From contig JARFIW010001367.1 of NCBI GenBank assembly GCA_036346225.1, forward strand, positions 496,001 to 560,000: a stretch of DNA of 64,000 nt, read 5' to 3'. Both the position numbers and the translations under genes were made by a program. The notes beneath the pieces are model-generated. The model was not told the DNA's origin. It made no database searches and was given only the letters and a program-made list of their open reading frames with translations. Position 1 is the stretch's first letter, and each line of letters starts with the position of its first letter. Positions 43,215-54,640 of this stretch are shown here, one piece after another. This DNA comes from Platerodrilus igneus (taxonomy: Eukaryota; Arthropoda; Insecta; Coleoptera; Lycidae).

Positions 43215-44129
43215 ATGCAAAACACAATCAACCCTTACTTTAATGCAACAAATTTTAGCAACATTAAGAATAACGAAATAATATTTTTAATAGAAATCCC
43301 GATAGTAGAAAATAATAATTATAATTATTATCATTTATTTGCTTTTCCAACGAAAGTTACTAGCACATACCAAGTAATCATACCCAAAACCAAATTCCTA
43401 TCCCTAAATGAACTGAGATATGGTTATACAAACGAAAAATGTACTGAAGTAACACCAAACCAATATTTATGTCAATCGATGACGACAACAACCATTAAAG
43501 AAGACAGCCCTTGTGAAGTACAACTATTAAAATTCTCAAATCATTACGAAAACTGTGAAGCCAAACAAGTGCAAATAACTAACATGAAAATTCAAAAAGT
43601 TACAGATAACCAATGGATAGCCATTTTCCCAACAGAAGTAATAGCAACCATCCACTGCAACCAAGATGAAAATAACCAAGCATTAATCGGAAGCAAACTA
43701 ATTACCCTCAAGGAAGACTGCTATGTGAAATTGAAAGAAGAAGTAATCAGAGTTTATCAAGATCCCATAGCAACAAAGAAACTTGCAAACCTACCGGAAC
43801 TACAGTTCAAGATACAACAAGAAGACGAAGAAATAATCAAGAAACCTATGAAGCTAGAGCATCTAGACTTAGACGACCTTAACCACGCCGTGAAATTAGT
43901 GGAAAGTTATAAAGAACAATTAAGTGAACTCAAAACGCCAAAGTTACATTATAATAATATAAGTGTTTGGACAATTGTATTAATCATTTTAATAATTTTT
44001 GTAATTATATATGTATTTTACAAAATGTACCTTAGATATAAGAATGAAGGAAACAGTTCTAGATTTAAGGAAACAAAGAGAAAAAAAGAAACGATAAGTA
44101 TACCCTTAGAAACAATGAATTTTAAATGA
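43215..44129 (+). CDS. env: Element C Env-like protein, short
   Basis: 304 aa. It begins MQNTINPYFNATNF and has several paired cysteines (CTEV, LCQS, PCEV, NCEA, HCNQ, DCYV) and potential N-glycosylation sites. It ends with a strong membrane segment, WTIVLIILIIFVIIYVFY (about 43,970-44,023), followed by a basic cytoplasmic tail. This matches the C-terminal membrane half of insect errantivirus Env (baculovirus F-like). There is no signal peptide and no furin-type site in the frame, and the usual N-terminal portion is missing or lies in an undetected spliced exon. It starts 56 bp after pol. Its role in entry is therefore doubtful here. Confidence 0.75.
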   Translation: MQNTINPYFNATNFSNIKNNEIIFLIEIPIVENNNYNYYHLFAFPTKVTSTYQVIIPKTKFLSLNELRYGYTNEKCTEVTPNQYLCQSMTTTTIKEDSPCEVQLLKFSNHYENCEAKQVQITNMKIQKVTDNQWIAIFPTEVIATIHCNQDENNQALIGSKLITLKEDCYVKLKEEVIRVYQDPIATKKLANLPELQFKIQQEDEEIIKKPMKLEHLDLDDLNHAVKLVESYKEQLSELKTPKLHYNNISVWTIVLIILIIFVIIYVFYKMYLRYKNEGNSSRFKETKRKKETISIPLETMNFK

Positions 44130-44184
44130 ATTTGAATAATGAATTTTATGTATTTAAAAATTAAGAAAACCTTAATTTTTCATT

Positions 44185-44196
44185 TACGGTGGGAGG
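44185..44196 (+). promoter_or_regulatory. Element C polypurine tract
   Basis: GGTGGGAGG stands directly before the AGTTATG start of the 3' LTR. Confidence 0.75.
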
Positions 44197-44707
44197 AGTT
44201 ATGTATCCCCCAATTACCTATATATATTGAAATATTGAATCTAATAGGAATTATTAGAAATTGTTAAATAAAAGTATAAGTTCAATGCAACATTGTAACA
44301 CAAGGATAACCCAGAGAGGTTATCGACAGTTCATGAGAACGGACATGCAACTTTGCATCCGTGAGGGCAGTGATACTGCAGGTGGCAGGTTACAGGCGGT
44401 CAACATACCGCAATTACTTAGAATTAAGTTGTTACATTGTAATAAAGTGTACAATTAAGAGAAACGCAGACATGAGATCTGCAAGTTCCCACAGCCGTGT
44501 GAGGGGCAGGTTATTATAAAAAGCCCGGGAGCTCAATGCCCGGCAGTCAGTCTTCGAACTCCATACTTCGTTGTTCAAGCTACTCACTAGTACAATAATT
44601 ATTTTTTAGTATTATGTACAAGTTATCTAAATTTCAAATCAAATAAATGTGTTAAGAGTTTGAAGTTGTTTTTTAAAAACACAGCTCCCAAGGCCCGAAC
44701 CTTAACT
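44197..44707 (+). repeat. Element C 3' LTR
   Basis: 511 bp copy of the 5' LTR with a shorter TA run and scattered substitutions; followed by CGCG. Confidence 0.93.
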
Positions 44708-44711
44708 CGCG

Positions 44712-44980
44712 GATCTGTTTGTTAGATTTGGCATATACGCATAAAAAAGGTTACGTATACTAAAATTAAGGTAGTGCTGTTTGGTCGGTGTCGTGACCAC
44801 TATCACCGAACCCACGGTAGGTAGGTGTAGATACCCTGAGAGAGAGAGGTTCAAAATAGTCGAGGCACACTTATATAAGTTTTGTTTTGTAGACCGACCA
44901 GACATAATTAAAGCACGAAAAATAGAGCCAAAATTTGTATATAAAGTATTTAAATAAATATAAATAAGAAATCATTAATA
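44712..44980 (+). repeat. Element B 5' LTR, right part
   Basis: Matches 53,879-54,150. After it comes TGGCAAACCCAACG at 44,986, the likely primer-binding site of element B. Confidence 0.88.
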
Positions 44981-45065
44981 TAAAGTGGCAAACCCAACGT
45001 GAGGCTCGAAAGAAGCCCGTAGTTAAATTTTACAGGACAAAAAGAGTTCGAAAAAGGTAGCAGAG

Positions 45066-46740
45066 ATGACAGACGAGGAGACCAGACGTATAACGAGGTC
45101 AGGAAGGATGTACGGAATCAACGCGGAAATTGCAGCACGAGACGAGGAGCTAGATGCAAGGGGAGATGTCCAGGAAACGGAGGCGACGCATGTAGATCCG
45201 GAGGCGATGAGGATGGAAACTAACAAGGCGACGGTGCAGGAGGTAACCGGAACAGAAACAGCCGGAAACCAAGAGATTATGCGGTTCCTGATGAGTTTAA
45301 AAGACGATTTTAAGACATCAATTGCCGAGTCGCAGACGGTTTTTAAGACATCACACACGGAACTAAAAATTGATTTAATGGGAAAAATTGCCGAGGCGCA
45401 GACGGATTTTAAAACATCACACACTGAGTTAACAAACAAAATTGCCGAGTCACAAGCCAAAATGACAGCAAAGATAAACGACGCTCATGCGTATTTACTG
45501 GCATCGATACAAGAGGTAAGGGACGAATTCAAGGCTGAGTTACAAGAAAAGGTAGACCGCGTAGACGATAAGATTGAGAACACACGGGTACAATTTAAGG
45601 AAGAGTTGAACGCAGCAAGGACTGACATACGAGTAGAAGTTGAGACACGAGTGGAGGCAGCGGAGGAGACCATGAACAGGAGATGTAATAATTTGGACGA
45701 TGAGATACAAACATGTGACAAGAAGCATACGACCAACTACAGAAATTTAGGACAGACGCTTGAAACGCTACAACACGAAAATTTTAACGCTAGGACACAA
45801 CTTGACGCAAAACTTAAAGACAACGTGACGACATTAGAGAACAGGGTTGGCGACGAAGTTCGACAGCTACGAGACAAGTTAGACGACCTAGAAAGGAGAC
45901 GCGGGGGACTGGACTACGGACACCAAATTAGACTAAACCGAGACACGCTACCGAAATTTGAAGGACGACGGACAGAACAACCGATGGGGTTTTTGGACAA
46001 ACTAGACGTAATAGTAATGACAGAAAACGAACGGACGAAGTTACAAATAGTTGGGGCGACTTTAACAGGAAACGCGGAAAAGTGGCACAACATCATACGA
46101 AGACAGTAAAACACATACGCGGAATTCAGACGACTGTTCATTGAACAATTTTGGAGTAACACGCACCAAACTAACATAAGGACTAACTTAATCACAGGAC
46201 ACTACAGCAAAATAAACGGGTCACGCGAAGAATGCGCTATAGACAAATATAACCAGGCACAACATCTGACACCGAAATTGGGAGAGGACGACATCATACT
46301 ACTACTTGCGGGACATGGAACCGGAGGTGCAAAACGTAAAGACCTTACGAGAATTTCTAGGGGTGATGAGGAATTTTGACTTGGCGACAGCACTAGAGAC
46401 AAAGACGCGTGGAACTTATTGGGAAAAGAATCGGGGGTATAATGACGAACACTGACGACAGGCATACCACAACGAGCACAGACAAAGCTACAGACAGGAA
46501 AGTTTCAACAACGGACATCGTAACCATTGGGGACACGACGGCAATAGACGCCAGCATTTCAATAGAGAATACCGGGGAATCGATTACAGGGAACAAAATA
46601 GGTACCAGCATGGCGACAACACGTGTGACGGCCGTACTACTGGAGGCGGGACGCGTAACGGATACAGCCGGACTGACAGGAACATAAACGTCCGACATAT
46701 AACGACCAGCGCTGCGAGGAATGACCCAGACAAGATAGAG
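45066..46740 (+). pseudogene. gag: Element B Gag
   Basis: 347 codons are open from ATG 45,066, ending at TAA 46,107-46,109. The same frame continues with Gag-like sequence (EFRRLFIEQFWSN) and later frames change. The N-terminal two thirds is a long coiled coil with a repeated motif (KIAEAQTDFKTSHTEL and variants, about 45,310-45,460). Then RDTLPKFEG and GNAEKWHNII mark the capsid core. The tail (to about 46,740) is rich in His, Arg, Gly and Asn. It has at least one stop and several shifts. Confidence 0.8.
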
Positions 46741-47424
46741 GTGGTACAAGTGCACAAGCACCACCGAACCAAAAAAAACGCCAATTTTCTAAAGGCACAG
46801 TTGTTAGGTTTAGATATAGATCTAGGTTATAGTTTAAGTGATTTATTGTTGAATAATTATACAGTTAATAAAAGGAATTTGTTGTTTATTAATATTAGAT
46901 TAAGAGATTGTTTATATGTTGCTTTAGTTGATAGTGGTTCACAGTTGTCGCTGGTTAATGAAAATATTGTAATAAAACATGCAGAATGTTTAAAAGGACG
47001 AATGGAAACTATTGATGGGGTCAATTTATGGTCGGCGATGAATTAAAAGTTAACGACGATTTATAAGGTAGTCCGTGTACCGATATTTGTAGGGAATAAA
47101 AATGCAGGGGAAGCTGAGTTCTTGGTAACAAAGGGGTTACAGTTAGATTTTATACTAGGGATGGATTTTATAGAGGGTTTTGGATTGAAAATAGATGGAA
47201 ATGATAGATCGATTCGTATATTAAATAAAGATAAGTTATGGGTGGTGCCTATGGTTAGTTTGGAATATAGGGATGGAAATGATATTGATAAGTTAGGATT
47301 AGGAATGAAAAGGGCAAGTAAATATAGACAGGTTGAAGTGAGATTATGTAATATGCTTGCGAAAATAATTGATGATAGGCAGATAGGAAAAGTGAGTGAT
47401 GATATTAAAGAAAAGTTGGGTTAA
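46741..47424 (+). pseudogene. Element B aspartic protease region
   Basis: An open piece 46,741-47,046 contains ALVDSGSQLSLV (active site D at 46,930). After a shift or stop, 47,122-47,424 contains LDFILGMDFIEGFGLKID, the protease C-terminal ILG block. These belong to one retropepsin of about 110 residues, split near 47,045. Confidence 0.82.
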
Positions 47425-47526
47425 TTATTTAATAGATTTGTAGGGTTATTTAATGAAAAGTCGAGATTTGGGAAGCGATATACGCACAAGTTAGAGGTCA
47501 CGGAAGACAGCGGATTTTGTAACAAG

Positions 47527-50028
47527 GTGTATTCAATTCCGTTTGCAATTAGAAATAGGGTTAAAGCCGAGATTAGTAAGATGTTAAAGGAAGAAATCAT
47601 CGAACCAGCGAAGACTCCATACGTGAACCCGGTCGTTATTGTACCTAAACCTAACAAAATAGATATAAGGATTTGTTTGGACGCGAGGAAGTTAAATTCA
47701 ATTACGAAAGCTCAGTACAAACAACCACAAGGGTTGAATAATTTGTTATACAAGGTGTACGAAATGAAGATTTTTAGCAAGTTAGATTTAAAAAATTCAT
47801 TTTGGTTGATTCCGTTGCATGAGGATAGTAAGAAATTTACGGGGTTTAGTATTGAAGGGGAGATTTATATGTTTTCTGTAGTTCCATTTGGGTTAAATAG
47901 TTCTTCAGCAGCACTTGTTAGGGCCATGCAGAAGCTGTTAAACGAGTATGAATGTTTCTGTACGCACTATGTGGATGATCTACGTATCTTTTCCAGTAAC
48001 GAGCAAGAACATATGGGGCATTTAGAGAAGGTGATACAAAGGCTGGACGAAGAAGGGTTGAAGTTAAACGTGGAGAAGTGTGAATTGTTTAAGAGCCAGG
48101 TCACGTATTTAGGATTTGAAATCAGTGAGCAGGGGATGAAAATTTGTAATAAGAGGCTAGACGAATTGAAAAATATTGCTCAACCAAAGAATGTAAGAGG
48201 ATTACGAGGATTTTTAGGGGTTTTAAATTATTATAAACGGTTTATACCGAAATATTCTGAGTTGTGTGTGCCGTTGGTGAACTTGTTGAGGAAAAATGAA
48301 AGATGGAAATGGACTGCAGAACGGGAGAATTCGTTCCAAGATTTAAAATGTGCATTTTATGAAGAGTTGTCGTTAAAGTATCCAAATTTCAAAGACGAAT
48401 TTATTTTGAGGACGGATGCGTCGAAATATGCTATTGGGGCCGAGTTGGTGAAAATCCAGGACGGAGCTGAGGTACCAATTGTATTTATTTCAAGGGTGTT
48501 AAAAGACTGCGAAACCAGACATGCGACGGCAGAAAAGGAAATGTTGGCGATAGTGTATGTAGTAAAAAAGTTAAGATTTTTTCTGTTAGGAAAGAAATTT
48601 TTGATAGAATCCGACAACACGGTTGTGACATTCATGAGAAAAAAAGAGTTTTTGAACAGTAGGTTGTATAGGTAGGCACTAGTGTTGCAAGAGTACGATT
48701 TCGAAATTAAACATAAACCAGGAAAGGAAAATGTAACGGCGGATTTTCTAAGCAGACAGCAAGTGGAGGCGAGTAAAGAAAACGGAAAGCATTATTTAGT
48801 TGCTTTGCAGGAGTTCAGGGATGTTGGCCGGTGGACAAACGCCAAGCTTATGGAGACGCAGAAGCACAGTGAGGTGAGCTCGATACGCGATAAAGTAACG
48901 ACTGAAAAATTGGAGGAATACCGAGGATTTACAATTGTAGGCAAGTTTGTGGTAAAGAGGATAGGGGATGCAGAACTGATGGTGCTACCCAGAGACACGG
49001 CGGTGGAAATTATAGACGAAATTCATCTAAAATTTGGGCATATCGGCATTAGAAAAACATTTTTGGTATTTAGAGAGGCATTTTATACAAGAAATGACAT
49101 CACTGTGGTTAAAGAACGGATTAATCGGTGTAAGATTTGCATTTTAGGGAAAGACAAAAACATGTTGTTGCAGAACATACCGATGAATGTGAGCGTGAGT
49201 GGACCGTTAGAATTGGTAGCTATTGATTACTTGAGCAACCTAATTCCTAGTGAACAGGGGCATCGGCACGTATTGGTGATGGTGGACTTTTCTTCGAAAT
49301 TTGTTAAGTTATTTCCGGCAAGACGAAGTAACACGGTGCATGCTTTACAGTCAATTAGAGAATTTGGAAGTCAGGTTGGGAAAATGGATAGGATTTTAGT
49401 AGACAACGCGACATATTTCGATAACCAAAGATTCAGAAACGGGTTAAATAGAAAGCATATTAAGGTATCATTTTGCAGCATACGGCATCCGAAAGCAAAT
49501 CCATGCAAGCGTTTTATACGAGAAGTCATAAAATATCTACGGTTGGCAACACAAGAGCACCACAACAGATGGGTTAGATATCTGCCACAGATCGAAAACT
49601 TTATGAATTGCGTACCGAGTTCTGTTACAAAAACATGTCCAATATCGTTGATTAGAAAGATTGTACTAGCTAGACCATGGAGGGGAGAAGCCGAGGTGGA
49701 AGACATCACAGAGTTGTTGGGTAACGTTAGACGTAGAATTGAAAGGATGCAGCGTAGGGACATCGAGCGAAGGCGAAGTAGGATTAAAAAAAGGACGTTT
49801 TTTGAAATAGGAGATATGGTGGTAGTCAAAAGATTAAGGGTTTCAAACCGCGAAAGAAACATTTGCGCGAAGCTGCTGTTTCTTTACGAAGGGTCGTACA
49901 AAATCACGCGTATTTTTGCTGAGGAAAATACGTTCGAATTAGATACTATAACAGGGGAACGTCGTGGGCGTTTTCATTTAGAAAATTTATACCCATATAA
50001 AATTGCACAAGATGAGGGTTTAGCATGA
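47527..50028 (+). pseudogene. pol: Element B RT, RNase H and integrase
   Basis: One frame from 47,527 to 50,028 with a single TAG at 48,673-48,675. It stands where Gypsy proteins usually have a Trp before the LQEYDFEI block. RT: VPFGLNSS and YVDDLRIFS (about 47,968). RNase H: RTDASKYAIGAEL, EKEMLAIVY and ESDNTVV. Integrase: D in AIDYL, D in LVDNATYF, but the third catalytic position in the NPxERxxR block is Lys (NPCKRFIRE, Lys at 49,507-49,509). The C-terminal part carries FFEIGDMVVVKR. The element is inactive on both counts. Confidence 0.9.
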
Positions 50029-50239
50029 TGAGAGTTCATGAGACGGAAAGTTTAAATTTGTTTTGTTCTATAGTGTAAGTTGTTATATAGCGTATTTATA
50101 CAGACGTGAAAGAAAGATGAAATTAAGGGTGGTGAAATAATTAATCTATAAAATGCGTGGAGTGATTTTAAATAAAACTAGAAATTTTTCACATCACGAG
50201 AAGATTTATAAAGACCGACGAATTTCCACTTTTATATAA

Positions 50240-50254
50240 AATCAGTGGGGCCCA
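50240..50254 (+). promoter_or_regulatory. Element B polypurine tract region
   Basis: AGTGGGGCCCA precedes the TGAAGTG start of the 3' LTR. Confidence 0.6.
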
Positions 50255-50507
50255 TGAAGTGTACGTAAGAGCTAAAAGGGTATAAAGAGTACTTTATTGT
50301 TTTAAGGTTGTGTATATGCCAAAAAAAAAGTCAATGACCAGATCACGTAATTATAATTTTTGTGTTTGCCGTACTTTACAAAGTATTTAAAGTAAATTGG
50401 TCAGAGTAAAAGTGCCAATACGTGAAAGAATGACTTGATGACGTGAGAAAGCTCAGTATTCCAGGATTTATACTAAGTTGTACGTTGATAATCCATAGAG
50501 TGTAAAT

Positions 50508-51172
50508 AAAATTAAATAAAAACCCTTAACCACAAAAAATATTTAAATTACTAGATACGTATTTCGACCACTATGTGGTCATCATCAGTAGGAAAAAAAA
50601 AAAATTAGCTGTATAATTTACTATATTGTTGCTTTAAACACTATCCTCTCCTCACCCGCAGGCTGGTGTTCTCAACAACAAACAAGTGAATTGTGACATT
50701 ATAACTTAAATCTACCTAATTTATACTAATTCTAAATCTACTGAAGCGGACCCAGTTTAATCTTGCTTTCTCATTGGTTGTTGACCAATAGGGAAAGCAA
50801 AACAGATGACTCTATTGGCCCTTTATCAGTGTTTAAGAGGGGTCCTTTATGTTTAACAATTTTAATTGATTCATAGGCATTTAAGGAGGAAAACGTTGGT
50901 ACCGCTTTTAACAATTTAACATTTTCTAGTTTAACGGGGTGGCTGGTTTCAAATATATGTTTGGCGACCTGAGACCTTTCATATTTACCATATTTGAAGT
51001 GAGCAATGTGTTCTTTAAATCTTGTTGTTATATTCCTCTTGGTCTGACCAATATATTTTTGAAAACACCCTGGCCCTGCACAACTAATTTCATAAATCAC
51101 CGACTTTTGCAATTTTTCCACCTTGTCTTTTGGATTACCTAGCAAATCTTTAATTTTATTAGTATTAGTGAA
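50508..51172 (-). repeat. Inverted 3'-end copy of PLE2
   Basis: Reverse complement of about 52,060-52,697. It contains an open GIY-YIG copy (50,771-51,145, minus) with YIGQTKRNITTRFKEH intact, where the right-hand copy is frameshifted. Confidence 0.88.
50551..50592 (-). ncRNA. Hammerhead ribozyme, PLE2 left copy
   Basis: Minus-strand copy of the motif described at 52,613-52,656, with all core bases intact. Confidence 0.8.
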
Positions 51173-52422
51173 AGAAAGAACGAAATCTTAATTTCATTTG
51201 ATGTCAGTTCATTATTCCTTAGTGTTCCAATACCACGTACTTTAACATATTTAAAGGATGTTCTTATAGATAGTGATATTGATGATGATAAAGTTGAGGA
51301 CTATATCAAGCTTGTTTCGCATTGCATGTCCCAGAACTGTTTTCAATTCAACAACAAGTTGTACGAACAACATGAAGGCACAGCAATGGGAAATAGCTTA
51401 TCACCTTTCATAGCAAATTTATTTATGTCTCGTTTTGAAACCGAGTTAAAAAAACTCCAAATACTTCCCAAGAATATGGTTAAGGTACGTGGATGATATT
51501 TTGCAGTTTTGACACTTCTAAATCAAATGTTGATGATTTTCTTAAAGAAATGAATTCAAAATTTCAAAGCATAAAATTTACGTATGAACTAGAGAATAAT
51601 GGACAATTACCCTTTTAGATACATTAGTAATTAGAAATGGTAATAAATTAGAATTTGACATTTATAGAAAAGAAACCAATGTAAATCGCTTTATTTTGTC
51701 TTCCTCTAATCACAGCATACAACATAAGTTGGCTTCATTTAACTTTTAATTAATAGATTATTGAATTTCCTTTAAATAAAACAGATTTAATAAGGAATTT
51801 GCTCTTATTAAACAAATAGCGAATTACAATGGTTTCTCTTCTGATATTATAGATAATATTTTTAGAAAGTGTAAAAATAGGATCAACATCCGTAAATCAA
51901 CGACTTTGCAATCAACCACCTCTAACGATAATGTTAAATATGTTAAACTTCCGTTTCACAAAACCACAAAGGGTCTTGATAAAATATTCAAACAGTGTAA
52001 TTTCAAAATTGCTTTCACTAATACTAATAAAATTAAAGATTTGCTAGGTAATCCAAAAGACAAGGTGGAAAAAGAAAAATTGCAAAAGTCGGGGATTTAT
52101 GAAATTAGTTGTGCAGGGCCAGGGTGTTTTCAAAAAATATATTGGTCAGACCAAGAGGAATATAACAACAAGATTTAAAGAACACATTGCTCACTTCAAA
52201 TATGGTAAATATGAAAGGTCTCAGGTCGCCAAACATATATTTGAAACCAGCCACCCCGTTAAACTAGAAAATGTTAAATTGTTAAAAGCGGTACCAACGT
52301 TTTCCTCCTTAAATGCCTATGAATCAATTAAAATTGTTAAACATAAAGGACCCCTCTTAAACACCGATAAAGGGCCAATAGAGTCATCTGTTTTGCTTTC
52401 CCTATTGGTCAACAACCAATGA
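51173..52422 (+). pseudogene. PLE2 RT fragment and GIY-YIG endonuclease
   Basis: The RT part starts late. A block resembling LDVSSLFTNIP is missing; the visible pieces are the region before motif B (HEGTAMGNSLSPF, about 51,370-51,410), RYVDDIF (about 51,484-51,505, with a shift), and LPFLDTLVIRN (about 51,610-51,640). Further frame changes lead to 51,906-52,178 (KTTKGLDKIFK; IYEISCAGPGC) and 52,099-52,422 (KYIGQTKRNITTRFKEH; GPLLNTDKGPIESS). The N-terminal half of the RT is absent, so the element is 5'-truncated before its inverted copy begins. Confidence 0.85.
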
Positions 52423-52612
52423 GAAAGCAAGATTAAACTGGGTCCGCTTCAGTAGATTTAGAATTAGTATAAATTAGGTAGATTTAAGTTATAATGTCAC
52501 AATTCACTTGTTTGTTGTTGAGAACACCAGCCTGCGGGTGAGGAGAGGAGAATATCCTCGATAGTGTTTAAAGCAACAATATAGTAAATTATACAGCTAA
52601 TTTTTTTTTTTT

Positions 52613-52656
52613 CCTACTGATGATGACCACATAGTGGTCGAAATACGTATCTAGTA
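52613..52656 (+). ncRNA. Hammerhead ribozyme, PLE2 right copy
   Basis: The order CTA, CTGATGA (52,617-52,623), stem II GACCAC-ATA-GTGGTC, GAAA (52,640-52,643), TACGTA (short stem III) and TC (cleavage after 52,651), then TAG, which pairs with CTA as stem I. All invariant core bases are present. Penelope elements are known to carry such minimal type I hammerheads. Confidence 0.85.
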
Positions 52657-54150
52657 ATTTAAATATTTTTTGTGGTTAAGGGTTTTTATTTAATTTTATT
52701 TAAATCGTGCCACAGTGTTCCTATAGATTATTTCATAGAGTGTAAATTTGCTGGTCTAAAAGCCGGTTGCGTCTGTGTAAGTTCCACTGTTCACAACATA
52801 GGGCCAGGATTATATGTGAAATATTTCGGCACGTATTTAGTAGAATCAACCTTTAGACAAACTTGTATTATCGAAATTATATGTGAAATTACAATATCAA
52901 AAGTGATTTAAGTGCGACGCGATCATATTCGCAAATGATCGAACAGTTATTAATATAATCGCAAAGTACAAATATAACTGATAGGTATTAGTGACACAAC
53001 ACTAGTTGTGACGATATAATTGAGTGTTGGGATTTAGAAATGTATAAAGAATAGGCATAATAATTTTGAAGGTGGCGGTATCACCTAGGTGAAAATAATA
53101 ATAGAGAACGTTTTGAATATTTTTGGTAGAAAGACGTGTTTTGATAAAATTGTACTAAAGTTGAATAATTTAAAGTTGAAAATAAATAGTTTTGAAAGTT
53201 AAAGCAAAGTTGAATATTTTAAAGTCGAAATACAATCTTTTGGAAGTTAAAGCTTTTGATTAAATTAGAGAAGAGTATAGAGAGTCAGAGGGAACAGTAC
53301 GAGTTAAGAAGAGTGGAAAGTTAGAAGATTAGATATTGGAGCGGCACCGAGACAGGTGTATATAAGAGTTGGTATTTAGAGTGATTTGATTGAGGTACGT
53401 AAGATTGGAATGGATTTAGTAGGCCGAAGGAAGACGAATTGGAAGTGATTTGGGTATTACATTGCGATTGAAAGGTATTGAGTGGAAAGTATAAAGCAGC
53501 ACAGAATTTGAAAGAGAAGGGTAAAGATTGGTATTGGATCGTATATTGCTGGATTGGAAGGAGTGGTTAAACAGAACGACGGTATAAGTAGAAGAAAATT
53601 AGCGCGGGGAAGTTAAAATTTAAGGTATTCTAAATTCAGTAATTATTTATCGATGTGGGTGGAAAATAAAAGCAAATATATCAAAAAGCTGGTGTCTGGA
53701 AAGCCAAGTAGTCCTTGTGATAGTGGAGCTCAGTGTGAAGACACAGCTGGTGGCCGAGATCGTTAGCCAGAGTTAGGGGAAAGGCCTACAGCTGAGGATA
53801 AATCGGGTGAGTACTGTGTTTTTCGGAACGTCAAAGTCATTTTGGTAAGTGTATTTGAATTGGCACAAGGCTACGCGGATCTGTTTGTTAGATTTGGCAT
53901 ATACGCATAAAAAAGGTTACGTATACTAAAATTAAGGTAGTGCTGTTTGGTCGGTGTCGTGACTACTATCACCGAACCCACGGTAGGTAGGTGTAGATAC
54001 CCTGAGAGAGAGAGAGAGGTTCAAAATAGTCGAGGCACACTTATATAAGTTTTGTTTTGTAGACCGACCAGACATAATTAAAGCACGAAAAATAGAGTCA
54101 AAATTTGTATATAAAGTATTTAAATAAATATAAATAAGAAATAATTAATA

Positions 54151-54155
54151 ATATA

Positions 54156-54204
<49 letters not shown>
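54151..54204. repeat. (TA)n microsatellite
   Basis: TA tract with CA interruptions right after element B. Confidence 0.95.
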
Positions 54205-54210
<6 letters not shown>

Positions 54211-54640
54211 TGCTATGATAAGGGAGTTATTTTGGGGTGTATTGAGTCGTAAGGGTCGCGTAGTAAATGTAAATAGCAATAGGAATTAGAAAACTACATG
54301 TATTTAGCATGAAAAATAAATAATTTGCATATTATGCAAAGAGCAAACATTTAACACCCTGTATAAGGACCGAAATTAACTTTAATCAATGCCAGTAAGC
54401 ATGTCTTTCAATAATAGAACACATATTCTGCGGAGAGGTAATTATACATGCAATTAAACTACTTCAAGAAGCGTTTATAAATTTATAAACAAATAAATAC
54501 GCATGGAATAAGATAAAACCTAGTAAGTCATCGCGCAATCAAATATGCGATAAAGAAAGAATATAGTAAAGCGCTTTGATAAGAAACGCACATTTCAAAA
54601 TAAGTTTTAAATACAAGATATAAACAGAAACATGTTGATT
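54205..54640 (+). repeat. Second copy of repeat X, diverged
   Basis: TGCTATGATAAGGGAGTTAT, the GTCGTAAGGGTCG-like phrase and AACACCCTGTATAAGG follow the order seen from 26,917. Similarity is partial. No coding sequence. Confidence 0.5.

Larger units (their letters stand above)
35867..44707 (+). mobile_element. Errantivirus-like Gypsy element C, 8841 bp
   Basis: Complete LTR retrotransposon of the insect errantivirus group: LTRs with AGTT...AACT ends, a 4-bp target duplication of alternating pyrimidine/purine, a tRNA-Ser-type primer-binding site, gag without zinc knuckle, pro-pol in the minus-one frame and an env frame. The two LTRs differ by about ten substitutions plus a TA-length change over about 510 bp, so the insertion is fairly recent. 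Only one disruption is obvious (TAA at 39,917). It lies in the 5' LTR of element B. Confidence 0.93.
50508..52733 (+). mobile_element. Penelope-like element PLE2, 2226 bp
   Basis: Inserted in the 3' LTR of element B with a 14-bp target duplication (CATAGAGTGTAAAT at 50,494-50,507 and 52,734-52,747). The left 665 bp are the inverted copy of the 3' part; the middle is a truncated RT; the right part is the GIY-YIG domain and 3' end. A further 36 bp at the right (AAATCGTGCC...) have no left counterpart. It differs in sequence from PLE1 but has the same architecture. Confidence 0.9.
34526..54150 (+). mobile_element. Ty3/Gypsy-type element B, interrupted by elements C and PLE2
   Basis: The LTRs start TGAAGTGTAC at 34,526 and 50,255 and end near ATTAATA at 44,980 and 54,150. 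Element C splits the 5' LTR and PLE2 splits the 3' LTR. Removing both leaves about 1.6-1.7 kb LTRs and a 5.3-kb interior with gag, protease, RT/RNase H and integrase. The 3' LTR has an extra repeat of about 50 bp (about 53,205-53,250). It is inserted in a TA tract. The coding region has stops and an integrase catalytic change. Confidence 0.9.
50255..54150 (+). repeat. Element B 3' LTR, split by PLE2
   Basis: LTR sequence 50,255-50,507 and 52,734-54,150, with PLE2 between. It keeps the element-C target site uninterrupted. Confidence 0.9.

Noticed and set aside
46393..46764. Antisense frames over the element B Gag tail
   Set aside because: They lie opposite the Gag and have no protein features beyond valine/serine richness.
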